DNA from: Candidatus Omnitrophota bacterium
Lineage (GTDB): Bacteria > Omnitrophota > Gorgyraeia > Zapsychrales > JANLHA01
Direction: 5' to 3'
Assembly: GCA_017995055.1 (NCBI GenBank)
Contig: JAGOJP010000003.1
Coordinates: 1-46,878 of the forward strand
DNA: 46,878 bases
A program made the position numbers and the translations under genes. Of the stretch, positions 17,174 through 25,163 are shown piece by piece. The notes below the pieces were generated by a model that had not been told where the DNA came from, did no database searches, and was given only the letters and a program-made list of their open reading frames with translations. Every line of letters begins with the position of its first letter. Positions within the stretch are counted from its first letter, which is position 1.

Positions 17174-17202
17174 ATTTTCACACATAGATATAATAGAGTC
17201 AA
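17174..17202 (-). promoter_or_regulatory. Candidate distal promoter of the porin gene
   Basis: On the minus strand TTGACT (17197-17202) is followed after 17 bp by GAAAAT (17174-17179). The -35 is good and the -10 is weak. It would give a leader of about 170 nt containing the inverted repeat and the hairpin. TATAAT at 17029-17034 is a closer -10 without a matching -35. Confidence 0.4.
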
Positions 17203-17265
17203 CAACTTTTGAAGAAATTTTGCAGAAAGGGGTAAAGGAATAATTTCATGTTCCCTTTAAAAAAG

Positions 17266-17339
17266 TGCGCCTGGGTGGACTCGAACCACCCACGCCGGCC
17301 TTAGGAGAGCCGCGCTCTATCCATCTGAGCTACAGGCGC
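17266..17339 (-). tRNA. tRNA-Arg (anticodon CCU)
   Basis: The 74-nt minus-strand sequence folds as a tRNA: acceptor GCGCCTG pairs with CAGGCGC, the D-stem is GCTC/GAGC, the anticodon stem CGGCT/GGCCG holds the loop CTCCTAA with anticodon CCT (reads AGG), and the T-arm contains GGTTCGAGTCC. The discriminator is A. The 3' CCA is not encoded. A run of six T follows at once and probably ends transcription. Confidence 0.95.
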
Positions 17340-17507
17340 ACGATTTATGACATGGCGCAAGGCCAACCAATATCGGCACCGCCCCCATTTAATCACTAAA
17401 CACTTCCACTGTCAATGAGATTCACAAAGACCTGGCTCAAAGAAACACCCGTGAGCATAAATTCTTTTCCCGAATCAAAAGTATAAACCCCAAAGCCAGC
17501 GCTGGAC

Positions 17508-17644
17508 TCAATGAACCGCAGCAAGCTGCGGGGGCTTAAATCCATATCCTTCGGCTCGTTCGCTTGGGCTCTCTCGCGCTGAAGGATCAATTCGCATGTC
17601 TAGTTTACACTCCCCTTGGGTCGTGTAAACTAAATGCTCATTGA
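17508..17644. repeat. Palindromic repeat element, one core unit (locus A)
   Basis: This 137-bp element starts with TCAATGA and ends with TCATTGA. It contains three hairpins: CCGCAGC/GCTGCGG, ATCCTTC/GAAGGAT and TAGTTTACAC/GTGTAAACTA. The same element with three tandem core units lies at 20189-20500 in the same orientation. The flank from about 17480 is also similar to the flank of the second copy. Together with degenerate flanks it fills the 384-bp stretch 17340-17723, where I see no gene. Confidence 0.85.
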
Positions 17645-17723
17645 AATTTTGCTTGCCGCGGAGTTGCTCTCTTCCCGGGACAAACACCTTTCCTCCCAAC
17701 ACAACCAAGACGGCCTAACTCCA

Positions 17724-19505
17724 TCACAGCGACTGCAAGCGCTCCAACTCCCGTTTAACATCCTGAACTTCAGAGTGCGCGGTAAAGAACGCCCTATATT
17801 CTTTAATAATATCCTCCCGTAGCTTCCCATGGCCAGGGTTAATCTCTTCGGCGTTCCGGAAGGCCGTCAATGCATCTTCAACCCGCCCTCTATCAAGATA
17901 AAGTTTCCCCAAATAAAAAAAAGCGTTGAAATGCCCTGGTTCTGCTGCAACGGTCTGCTGTAAATATTGCTCAGCCAAACAGATTTGTCCGGAATAATAA
18001 AAAATTCTCCCCAACCCAAATAACGCAGGGGCATGCCGGGGGCGGAGCTTTAATGCTTTTTGATAATACGTGACAGCCTGAACAACTTGCTGGACACGAA
18101 CCGCCGTCCTCCCCTCCTCGCCTGGGTCGTCCCCCCCCCCTGGATGACGAAACGGCACAGACTTTAAAACCAGGAATACATCATTTTGCCCAACCAAAGC
18201 GTCCGCATACTTACTGAGGACCAGCGCCTGAATTAACCCGGGTTGCCCCTCCCAGTGCGTTTCCACCTGATGCTTCCACAACGTTGTTCCGTCTTTCCAG
18301 ACAACGGCCTGTCTGCGGGTCTGCACCGACAAAAACAGAATCCCGCAGGCCGCCCCGGTCACAAGCAGGCCCTGATAAATCTTTTTTCCCCGGCTCAACT
18401 GGTACCCGCGGAAAATCACCCCAGCCGTCCAACAGCAAAATCCCAGACTGGGCAAATACATAAACCGGTCAGCCACGACATGAGAATCAGCCCCGTAATC
18501 AAATCGGAAAAGAAAAAAAGCCGATGCTACATACCAAAAAAAAGCCAGCAAAAACAGCCGGGACCGGCGCAACACAACCAACGCGGCAACGAGCAAAACA
18601 AAGAACAGCGCCCCCGACAAAAGGGACGCGTTATGGATTGTCACCGGAAACGGGGGAGCATAGAAGACCACAAAAAAATCCGGATAAAAAAATTTCTTCA
18701 AATGAAACGTCAGGCACCAAATCCAGGTCAGCCAAGACTCCGGGAACGATACCGGGGCGCACCGCATATGCAAAGCATACGTCACCCACACGATCGGGAA
18801 CAGCACGGCGCCGCATATAAATTTCTCCAGCCAGGCATACACGGTGAATCTTCTTTCAAAATACCAATCGAGGAGCAGTAAAATAAACGGCAAACTCAAC
18901 GCCATCGGCTTGGATAAGGCGCTTAAAAGGCCGCAAACAAGCGCTAACGCCCACCAAATCCGGGCGCGGGGATGCGCGCCGCGCTCTCCGTCTAAGGAAG
19001 GCCGGATCAACCCCGCCCGGGACAGATACGTCACATAGCAGCAAACCGCCACAAGATAAAACACGGAATATAACACATCTTTGCGTTCCGTCACCCAAGC
19101 GACCGACTCGACATGCATCGGATGCACGCCAAAAATCAACCCTGCCAGCAGCCCGGCGGCCCGGGACAAACCAAAGGCCCGGGCGAGCCAAACCACTAGA
19201 GCCACGTTCATAAGGTGCAACAGGAGATTATGCCGATGAAACACAAAGGGATAAAAACCCCACCGGGCATGCTCGCAGGCAAAGGAAAGAAGAGATAAAG
19301 GAATATAGGTTTTATTAACGGTCGTCGAAAACATCAACCGCACATGCGGCGCGTCCAAAGAACGGATAAACGGATTCTGCAAAAGATGGACATCATCGTC
19401 ATAATTAACAAATCCGTTTTGCAGGGTTGGGGCCAACGCCCAAGCGACCCAGAAGAGGACAACGCAAAAACAAAGGGCATATTTCTTGTTGAATGCAGGC
19501 ATCAT
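17724..19505 (-). CDS. TMTC-like membrane glycosyltransferase with TPR tail
   Basis: This 593-residue protein has about 11 membrane helices and then two or more tetratricopeptide repeats (about residues 470-590). The first loop NYDDD (34-38) and following NPFI, the HRHNLLLHLMN segment, HPMHVESVAW (128-137) and ERKDVLYS match the TMTC/GT-C family that transfers sugars from polyprenyl-phosphate donors to proteins outside the cytoplasm. Bacterial members are common in Omnitrophota-like and Planctomycetes genomes; activity is not proven. Two adjacent ATG codons could serve as start; no Shine-Dalgarno is clear. The gene lies between repeat locus A and apt. Confidence 0.85.
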   Translation of the reverse strand: MMPAFNKKYALCFCVVLFWVAWALAPTLQNGFVNYDDDVHLLQNPFIRSLDAPHVRLMFSTTVNKTYIPLSLLSFACEHARWGFYPFVFHRHNLLLHLMNVALVVWLARAFGLSRAAGLLAGLIFGVHPMHVESVAWVTERKDVLYSVFYLVAVCCYVTYLSRAGLIRPSLDGERGAHPRARIWWALALVCGLLSALSKPMALSLPFILLLLDWYFERRFTVYAWLEKFICGAVLFPIVWVTYALHMRCAPVSFPESWLTWIWCLTFHLKKFFYPDFFVVFYAPPFPVTIHNASLLSGALFFVLLVAALVVLRRSRLFLLAFFWYVASAFFLFRFDYGADSHVVADRFMYLPSLGFCCWTAGVIFRGYQLSRGKKIYQGLLVTGAACGILFLSVQTRRQAVVWKDGTTLWKHQVETHWEGQPGLIQALVLSKYADALVGQNDVFLVLKSVPFRHPGGGDDPGEEGRTAVRVQQVVQAVTYYQKALKLRPRHAPALFGLGRIFYYSGQICLAEQYLQQTVAAEPGHFNAFFYLGKLYLDRGRVEDALTAFRNAEEINPGHGKLREDIIKEYRAFFTAHSEVQDVKRELERLQSL

Positions 19506-19589
19506 ACCAGAAAGAATGAGGGCTTAAACAAAGACACGGGCCCGAAAGCCCGGGGGGAACACGCCGGGCATCATCTCCGGCATAAAAAA

Positions 19590-20126
19590 TTAAAATGTAA
19601 TGACAGAATAAACGGGAAATCCTTTTAATTTCCGGCGGCCCTTCAGAAATCCCAACTCCACCAGAAACGCCATTCCAACGATCCGGGCTTTAAATCCTTT
19701 GATCAGTTTAGCGACGGCCTGGACCGTCCCCCCCGTCGCCAGAAGGTCGTCAACAATCAAAACGCGGGCGTCTTTCTTCAGTCCATCCACATGCATCTCC
19801 AGCGTGTCCGTACCGTATTCCAAGGAATACGTCACGCTTTTCGTTCTATACGGCAATTTGCCTTTCTTGCGCACGGGGACAAAAGCCGCTCCCAGTTTAT
19901 AAGCCAGCACCGATCCAAAAATAAACCCCCGGGACTCAATCGCGACCACCGCATCAATTTTTTTATCCTTGTATTCTTTGGCAAGGATGTCCATAGATTG
20001 CTTAAACGCGCGGGGATCCTGCAATAAGGTGGTAATATCTTTAAATAGAATTCCCGGTTTCGGGAAGTCCGGAACATCCCGTATGGTGGCGGCAAGCCTT
20101 TGGGACAGCGTGTTTGTCGTATTCAT
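19590..20126 (-). CDS. apt: Adenine phosphoribosyltransferase
   Basis: This 178-residue enzyme converts adenine and PRPP to AMP in purine salvage. It has the N-terminal FPKPGILFKDIT motif, AIESRGFIFG, and the PRPP-binding loop VLIVDDLLATGGT. Length is normal for the family (170-185). The second of two ATG codons is preferred as start (20126), because AAGGAG is only 1 nt from the first. It follows repeat locus B. A purine permease gene of the AzgA type is at 44259, which would supply the substrate. Confidence 0.97.
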   Translation of the reverse strand: MNTTNTLSQRLAATIRDVPDFPKPGILFKDITTLLQDPRAFKQSMDILAKEYKDKKIDAVVAIESRGFIFGSVLAYKLGAAFVPVRKKGKLPYRTKSVTYSLEYGTDTLEMHVDGLKKDARVLIVDDLLATGGTVQAVAKLIKGFKARIVGMAFLVELGFLKGRRKLKGFPVYSVITF

Positions 20127-20188
20127 CATTCTCCTTTTCCAGATAAACGGATAAAATCAAAGGTATACCCCCGGAGCAAACTCTGGAC

Positions 20189-20500
20189 TCAATGAACCGG
20201 AGCATGCTGCGGGGTCTTAACCCAATCCTTCGGCTCGTTCGCTTAAACTCACTCGCCGCAGGATCAATTCGCATGTCTAGTTTACACTCCCTTCGGTCGT
20301 GCATTAAAACCAGCATCCTACGGCTCGTTCGCTTGAACTCACTCGCCGCAGGATCAATTCGCATGTTTAGTTTACACTCCCTTCGGTCGTGCATTAAAAC
20401 CAGCATCCTACGGCTCGTTCGCTTGAACTCACTCGCCGTAGGATCAATTCGCATGTTTAGTTTACACTCCCTTCGGTCGTGCAAACTAAATGCTCATTGA
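20189..20500. repeat. Palindromic repeat element with three 90-bp tandem units (locus B)
   Basis: The element is bounded by TCAATGA (20189-20195) and TCATTGA (20494-20500). Inside are three units with an exact 90-bp period (20221, 20311 and 20401). Each holds an ATCCT(A/T)CGGC / GCCG(C/T)AGGAT stem; the last unit also ends in TTTAGTTT / AAACTAAA. It is the expanded form of locus A at 17508. Because 90 is divisible by three, open frames cross it on both strands, but these are artefacts. It fills the gap between the LacI-like gene and apt; no gene is seen in it. Confidence 0.9.
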
Positions 20501-20514
20501 ATAACCGCCGAGCG

Positions 20515-21393
20515 TCAAGAGGCCGGTTCACCGACGTCCTGGCAGGCCTTGGCGGCCGATTGCCTTTTTATAAGCCGGGTCGGCAGGGTCATTTTAACCG
20601 GCAATTGCGCTTTACCGCAACTCACCAGGAACAACTGCTCGACGCCCAGCCGCCCCATTTCCACAAGAGGCTGAAAGACCGTGGTGAGCGGAACGGAACT
20701 CACCGAAGCCAGCGGGCTGTCATCAAACCCGACAACAGAAATGTCTTCCGGAACCCGCAGATCTAATTGCTGGGCGACATGGATCGCCTCCAGCGCCATA
20801 ACATCAGACGCCGCGAAAATAGCCGTCGGCCGCTCTTTCAATTTAAGCAGTTTTCGGGCGGCCTCCCTCGCCGGGGTTCGGAGAAAATCTCCATGCGTAA
20901 TAAAATGTTTCGGGACAGGAATATTTTCATCGGCCAGGGCGTCTTCAAATCCCTGAAGCCGTTTCTCTCCGGCTTGGGTCGTCTGATCACCGGCGATGGT
21001 CGCGATACGGGAATGCCCCAGCCCCCGCAGGTATTTCACAATTTCAAATGAGGCCTTGTAATTATCAACCGCGATACAGTTGATCGGTTCCTGCAGGGCG
21101 TTGTTCAGCACAAAGGTCGGGATCCCCCGGCAAATCGTTTTCTTGACGACATGGACGTCATTATCAATATCCGCGAAAATAACACCGTCAATATAGTTGC
21201 GGTCCAGCAAAATCGAATCCAGCCAGCCACGGTGATCATAGCGGTCCGTAATATGAATCAGGACATCAATCTTCAACCGGCTGGCCGCGAGGCTCACGCC
21301 CTTGATAATCTCGCCGGCGTAAAAAGAATGAAAAAAATCCTCAAAACTCGGGATTGTCAGCACGAACGTACTTTTTATTTTTTTAGTTTTCAT
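20515..21393 (-). CDS. LacI-type ligand-sensor domain without DNA-binding domain
   Basis: This 292-residue protein is the periplasmic-binding-protein-like sensor half of a LacI/GalR regulator: FVLTIPSFEDFFHSFYAGEI at the start, DGVIFADI, a VDNYKASFEIVKYL helix, AGDQTTQAGEKRLQGF, AIFAASDVMALEAI, and VVGFDDSPLASVSSVPLTT. All are LacI-family hallmarks. The usual 55-60-residue helix-turn-helix is absent: the ATG at 21391-21393 starts directly at the first sensor strand, and the in-frame sequence upstream is antisense-free sigma-gene DNA that gives no HTH. The ATG overlaps the end of the sigma-factor gene by 11 bp, so the two are probably translated together. It may sense a sugar and act through a partner protein; this is inference. 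Confidence 0.88.
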   Translation of the reverse strand: MKTKKIKSTFVLTIPSFEDFFHSFYAGEIIKGVSLAASRLKIDVLIHITDRYDHRGWLDSILLDRNYIDGVIFADIDNDVHVVKKTICRGIPTFVLNNALQEPINCIAVDNYKASFEIVKYLRGLGHSRIATIAGDQTTQAGEKRLQGFEDALADENIPVPKHFITHGDFLRTPAREAARKLLKLKERPTAIFAASDVMALEAIHVAQQLDLRVPEDISVVGFDDSPLASVSSVPLTTVFQPLVEMGRLGVEQLFLVSCGKAQLPVKMTLPTRLIKRQSAAKACQDVGEPAS

Positions 21394-22204
21394 CCCGGCC
21401 CGCTTCCTGCTGCTTAATAAGCAATTGAATTTTTTTAATAGTAGCCGCCTCGATTTGCCGCACCCGTTCCCGGGAAACACCCATTTTCTTGGCAATTTCA
21501 GCCAAAGTAAAAGTCTTGCCGTCCTCCAGGCCGTAGCGCATCATCAAAATCTTCTTCTCCCGGTCGCTCAGCAGGCTCAGGTAGCTCTGCGCCCGCTCCC
21601 GGTTAAAGAAAACCTCCAACTGCTCATCCGGACTTACCGAGCTCTGATCCTCAATAAGGTCTTTCACCTGGCTGTCTCCGTCACTGCCGATAGGCGCATC
21701 CAGGCTGGACATTTTGGCAATCGCCCGTTCCAGTTCCCGGACTTTCTCAACCGTGATTTGGAGCTTCCGGGCAACCTCGCTGACGCGAGGCTTCCTCCTT
21801 AATTTATGCGTCAGGGCCTCCACCGCCTTTTTGTATTTCAGGATCTCTTCGTTCATGTAAACCGGGACGCGGATCATTTTACCCTGGTCAATGATCGCGC
21901 GGGATATCCCCTGCTTGATCCACCAGGCGGAATAGGTGGAAAACCGGAACCCTCTCTCCGGGTCGAATTTCTCGATACTCTTCATCAACCCGATATTCCC
22001 TTCCTCTATTAAATCGCTTAAAGGAACGCCTAAATTCATATACCGTTTGGCAATACTGATGACCAACCGCAGGTTCGAGCGGATCATTCTGTTGCGGGCT
22101 TCCTGATCGCCGTCTTTGGCTTTCCGGGCCAGATCAACTTCTTCTTGGGGAGTCAATAAAGGAATTTTGCGGACATCTTTGAGGTAGGCCTTAATGGGAT
22201 CCAT
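21383..22204 (-). CDS. RpoD/RpoS-like sigma-70 family factor
   Basis: This 273-residue sigma factor has region 1.2 (DPIKAYLKDVRKIPLLT), region 2 with NLRLVISIAKRYMNLG, DLIEEGNIGLMKSIEKFD and FRFSTYSAWWIKQGISRAI (2.3-2.4), region 3, and region 4.2 with TLAEIAKKMGVSRERVRQIE. Region 1.1 is missing, as in group 2 or short primary sigma factors. It could be the housekeeping or an alternative factor; the genome would need a second rpoD to decide. AAAGGAG is 5 nt before the ATG. It lies 120 bp after the ppdK terminator and overlaps the LacI-like gene by 11 bp. Confidence 0.93.
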   Translation of the reverse strand: MDPIKAYLKDVRKIPLLTPQEEVDLARKAKDGDQEARNRMIRSNLRLVISIAKRYMNLGVPLSDLIEEGNIGLMKSIEKFDPERGFRFSTYSAWWIKQGISRAIIDQGKMIRVPVYMNEEILKYKKAVEALTHKLRRKPRVSEVARKLQITVEKVRELERAIAKMSSLDAPIGSDGDSQVKDLIEDQSSVSPDEQLEVFFNRERAQSYLSLLSDREKKILMMRYGLEDGKTFTLAEIAKKMGVSRERVRQIEAATIKKIQLLIKQQEAGRDEN

Positions 22205-22255
22205 GAAGCTCCTTTAATTACAATAATAATTTGTTGCACAAAAACATTATCATTT

Positions 22256-22301
22256 AAAAAAGGACAGATAGGAGCGAGACCAAAACTCTCCCGCTCCTAT
22301 C
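22256..22301 (-). terminator. Rho-independent terminator of ppdK
   Basis: A perfect 10-bp inverted repeat GATAGGAGCG / CGCTCCTATC (22267-22276 and 22292-22301) is followed on the minus strand, after five bases, by a run of six T. It lies 24 bp after the ppdK stop and before the sigma-factor gene. Confidence 0.75.
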
Positions 22302-22324
22302 CGCTTTTCCTCACTTATATGATA

Positions 22325-25114
22325 TTAACGTGTTGTCTTTTTCTTGGCAACTTTTTTCTGAGCTTTCTTAGCAGGCTTTTTGCATTTGCACTCTCCGCAT
22401 AAGGCCGCCTGCGCCGCCGCCAGCCTGGCAATCGGGACGCGGAACGGAGAACAGCTCACGTAATTCATCCCGACTTTCTGGCAGAATGCGATGGATTTCG
22501 GGTCGCCGCCATGTTCGCCGCAGATACCAATCTTCAACTCCGGCCGAACCGACCGCCCCCGCTCCACACCGGTGGCGATAAGCTCACCAACCCCTTCTTC
22601 ATCGATACTGCTAAACGGATCTTCCGGCAGGATATTTGTTTCCAGGTAATCCGGCAGAAAACCGCCCACATCATCCCGGGAAAACCCGAAACTCATCTGG
22701 GTCAGGTCGTTGGTCCCAAAAGAGAAGAATTCCGCAGTTCCCGCGATCTTATCTGCAGTCAGGGCGGCCCGGGGGATTTCGATCATCGTTCCGAACATGT
22801 ATTTGACCTGCTTCACATTATACTTTTCGCAGACCTCCGTATGCACCCTCCGGACAATCTCTTTCTGGTTCTCAAGTTCCTTCACCGAACACACCACCGG
22901 CACCATGATTTCCGGAAAAACTTTTTTCCCTTCCTTGGCGCATTCCACGGCCGCTTCGAGAATGGCCCGGATCTGCATCTCGGAAATCTCCGGATACGTG
23001 ACCCCCAGACGGACACCACGGTGCCCCATCATAGGGTTGGATTCCCGCAAACCCGCAGCCCGTTTCTCCAGATCCTCCAAGGAAACACCGAGGCTTTCCG
23101 CAAGCTGCTTAAAAGCTTCTTCATTATGCGGAACGAATTCATGCAAAGGAGGATCCAACAGCCGGATCGTGACCGGGTACCCGTCCATCGCCGAGAGTGT
23201 CCCCTTAATGTCTTTCTTCATGTAAGGGAACAATTCATCCAGGGCTTTCCGGCGCTCTTCGACATTTTGAGATACGATCATTTTTCTGAGCTTAAACAAC
23301 GGCTGCTCGGAATTCTGCCCATAAAACATATGTTCCGTCCGAAAGAGGCCGATTCCTTCCGCCCCGAAAGCACGCGCCTTGGCCGCGTCATCCGGAGTGT
23401 CAGCGTTGGTACGGATCTTCAAGGTGCGGATTTGATCGCAGACCTTAAGGAAATCATTTAACAGCTGATTTTCCGCGGCGGCGTCGATCATCGGCAGCTG
23501 GCCTTCATAAACTTTGCCTTTGGTCCCATTGAGGGTGATCCAATCCCCTTCCCGCAGCGTCCTGGACCCGATTTTCAAGAGTTTATTGGCCATATCCGTT
23601 TCGATTTCAGAACAGCCGACAATACAGCATTTTCCCCAGCCGCGCGCGACAAGAGCGGCGTGAGAAGTCATCCCGCCCCGTGCCGTTAGAATGGCTTCCG
23701 CGGCCCGCATACCTTCAACGTCCTCCGGATTGGTCTCTTCCCGGACAAGGATCACGCGCTTGCCGTTTTTGCGCCAGGCGACCGCGTCATCAGCGGTAAA
23801 AACAATCTGCCCGGCCGCCCCGCCCGGGCCAGCCGGCAGGCCGGACCCCAGCAAGACCGCTGTCTTTTCTTTCGCCGGATCAATAATCGGGTGAAGCAGT
23901 TCATCCAGCTGGGCCGGGGTAACCCGGCTCACAGCCTCCTCCGGACCTATCAATTTTTCTTTAAGCATTTCCGTCGCCATCTTTAACGCAGCCGGACCGT
24001 TCCTTTTCCCCACCCGGCACTGCAGCATGTACAGGACCCCCCCTTCAATCGTGAATTCGATGTCCTGCATATCATGATAATGCTTTTCCAGCCGGTTACG
24101 GATATCCACCAGCTGTTTGTAAATATCCGGCGACCGCTGCTCAAGCGTTTCCAGATTCTTATTAAATTCACTCTGGGAATATGTGTTGATCGGAGCCGGA
24201 GTCCGGATGCCCGCCACGACGTCCTCCCCCTGGGCGTTGACGAGAAACTCCCCATAAAAATTATTGTCCCCGTTCCCCGGGTTACGGGTGAAAGCGACCC
24301 CGGTCGCGGAGTCATCCCCCATGTTCCCGAACGCCATGCTCTGGACATTAACCGCCGTGCCCCATTCATGCGGGATCCCCTCGATAATACGGTATGAGAT
24401 AGCCCGTTTCCCGTTCCATGAGGCGAAAACAGCGCCGATGCCGCCCCATAACTGATCCATGGCGTTCTCCGGAAATTCTTTTCCCAGGACTTCCTTAATT
24501 TTGACTTTATACTCCGCGCAAATTTTCTTCAAAACTTCAGCGGTCAGGTCGGAATCATTCTTGATCCCCTGTTCTTTTTTATAACGGTCCAAAATCTGCT
24601 CCAGCTGACGGCGGATGCCCTTGCCTTCCTCCGGCTCTATTCCGGCGGCCTTTTCCATAACGACGTCCGCGTACATGGTCAACAAACGGCGGTATGCGTC
24701 GTAAACAAAACGTTCATTCTTGGTTTTTGCGACCAGCCCCGGGATGGTTTTCGGCGTGAGCCCGACGTTAAGAACCGTTTCCATCATCCCCGGCATCGAT
24801 TTTCTGGCGCCGGAACGGACAGATACCAACAGCGGGTTCTTGGGATCCCCGAATTTCTTCCCGGTCAGCTTTTCGACTTTCTGAAGAGCCGCAACGACCT
24901 CGGCTTTCAGTTCAGGCGGATATTTTTTCTTGTTCGCGTAATAATACGTGCAGACGTCCGTGGTGATTGTGAATCCCGGCGGAACCGGAAGACGCAGGTC
25001 TTTGTGCCCGGCCATTTCAGCCAGGTTCGCCCCTTTACCACCCAAGAGGTTTTTCATTTCCGCTTTTCCGTCCGCTTTCCCTCCTCCGAAGGAATAGACA
25101 TACTTTTTAGCCAT
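22325..25114 (-). CDS. ppdK: Pyruvate, phosphate dikinase
   Basis: This 929-residue enzyme interconverts pyruvate + ATP + Pi and phosphoenolpyruvate + AMP + PPi. The N-terminal ATP-grasp region starts with VYSFGGGKADGK and GGKGANLAEM. The swivelling domain has GGMTSHAALVARGWGKC with the catalytic His near residue 482. The C-terminal PEP-binding barrel ends with the catalytic Cys in SCSPFRVPIARLAAAQAAL near 887. The last 25 residues are an unusual tail with CGECKCKK and many Lys, beyond the usual end of the family. The start ATG has AGGTTG about 8 nt upstream. It lies 49 bp downstream of glyS. Confidence 0.97.
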   Translation of the reverse strand: MAKKYVYSFGGGKADGKAEMKNLLGGKGANLAEMAGHKDLRLPVPPGFTITTDVCTYYYANKKKYPPELKAEVVAALQKVEKLTGKKFGDPKNPLLVSVRSGARKSMPGMMETVLNVGLTPKTIPGLVAKTKNERFVYDAYRRLLTMYADVVMEKAAGIEPEEGKGIRRQLEQILDRYKKEQGIKNDSDLTAEVLKKICAEYKVKIKEVLGKEFPENAMDQLWGGIGAVFASWNGKRAISYRIIEGIPHEWGTAVNVQSMAFGNMGDDSATGVAFTRNPGNGDNNFYGEFLVNAQGEDVVAGIRTPAPINTYSQSEFNKNLETLEQRSPDIYKQLVDIRNRLEKHYHDMQDIEFTIEGGVLYMLQCRVGKRNGPAALKMATEMLKEKLIGPEEAVSRVTPAQLDELLHPIIDPAKEKTAVLLGSGLPAGPGGAAGQIVFTADDAVAWRKNGKRVILVREETNPEDVEGMRAAEAILTARGGMTSHAALVARGWGKCCIVGCSEIETDMANKLLKIGSRTLREGDWITLNGTKGKVYEGQLPMIDAAAENQLLNDFLKVCDQIRTLKIRTNADTPDDAAKARAFGAEGIGLFRTEHMFYGQNSEQPLFKLRKMIVSQNVEERRKALDELFPYMKKDIKGTLSAMDGYPVTIRLLDPPLHEFVPHNEEAFKQLAESLGVSLEDLEKRAAGLRESNPMMGHRGVRLGVTYPEISEMQIRAILEAAVECAKEGKKVFPEIMVPVVCSVKELENQKEIVRRVHTEVCEKYNVKQVKYMFGTMIEIPRAALTADKIAGTAEFFSFGTNDLTQMSFGFSRDDVGGFLPDYLETNILPEDPFSSIDEEGVGELIATGVERGRSVRPELKIGICGEHGGDPKSIAFCQKVGMNYVSCSPFRVPIARLAAAQAALCGECKCKKPAKKAQKKVAKKKTTR

Positions 25115-25163
25115 TGCTCATCAACCTTTCTTTTATAAGGGTTATACAATTTTCAAAAGAGTG

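Noticed and set aside
20041-20484. Open frame of 147 codons over locus B and the start of apt, with repeated segments
   Set aside because: It is made by the 90-bp repeat, whose period is divisible by three, and runs into apt; the plus strand has an equally open frame.
20189-20500. Possible CRISPR array
   Set aside because: The units are near-identical over their whole 90 bp with no unique spacers, and no cas gene is present.
21394-21495. Upstream extension of the LacI-type gene that might hold a DNA-binding domain
   Set aside because: The extra 34 residues lie in another frame of the sigma-factor gene and show no helix-turn-helix pattern.
22511-23461. 316-codon plus-strand open frame
   Set aside because: It is antisense to ppdK, which has complete catalytic motifs in its own frame; it shows no domain and follows GC-biased codon complement.
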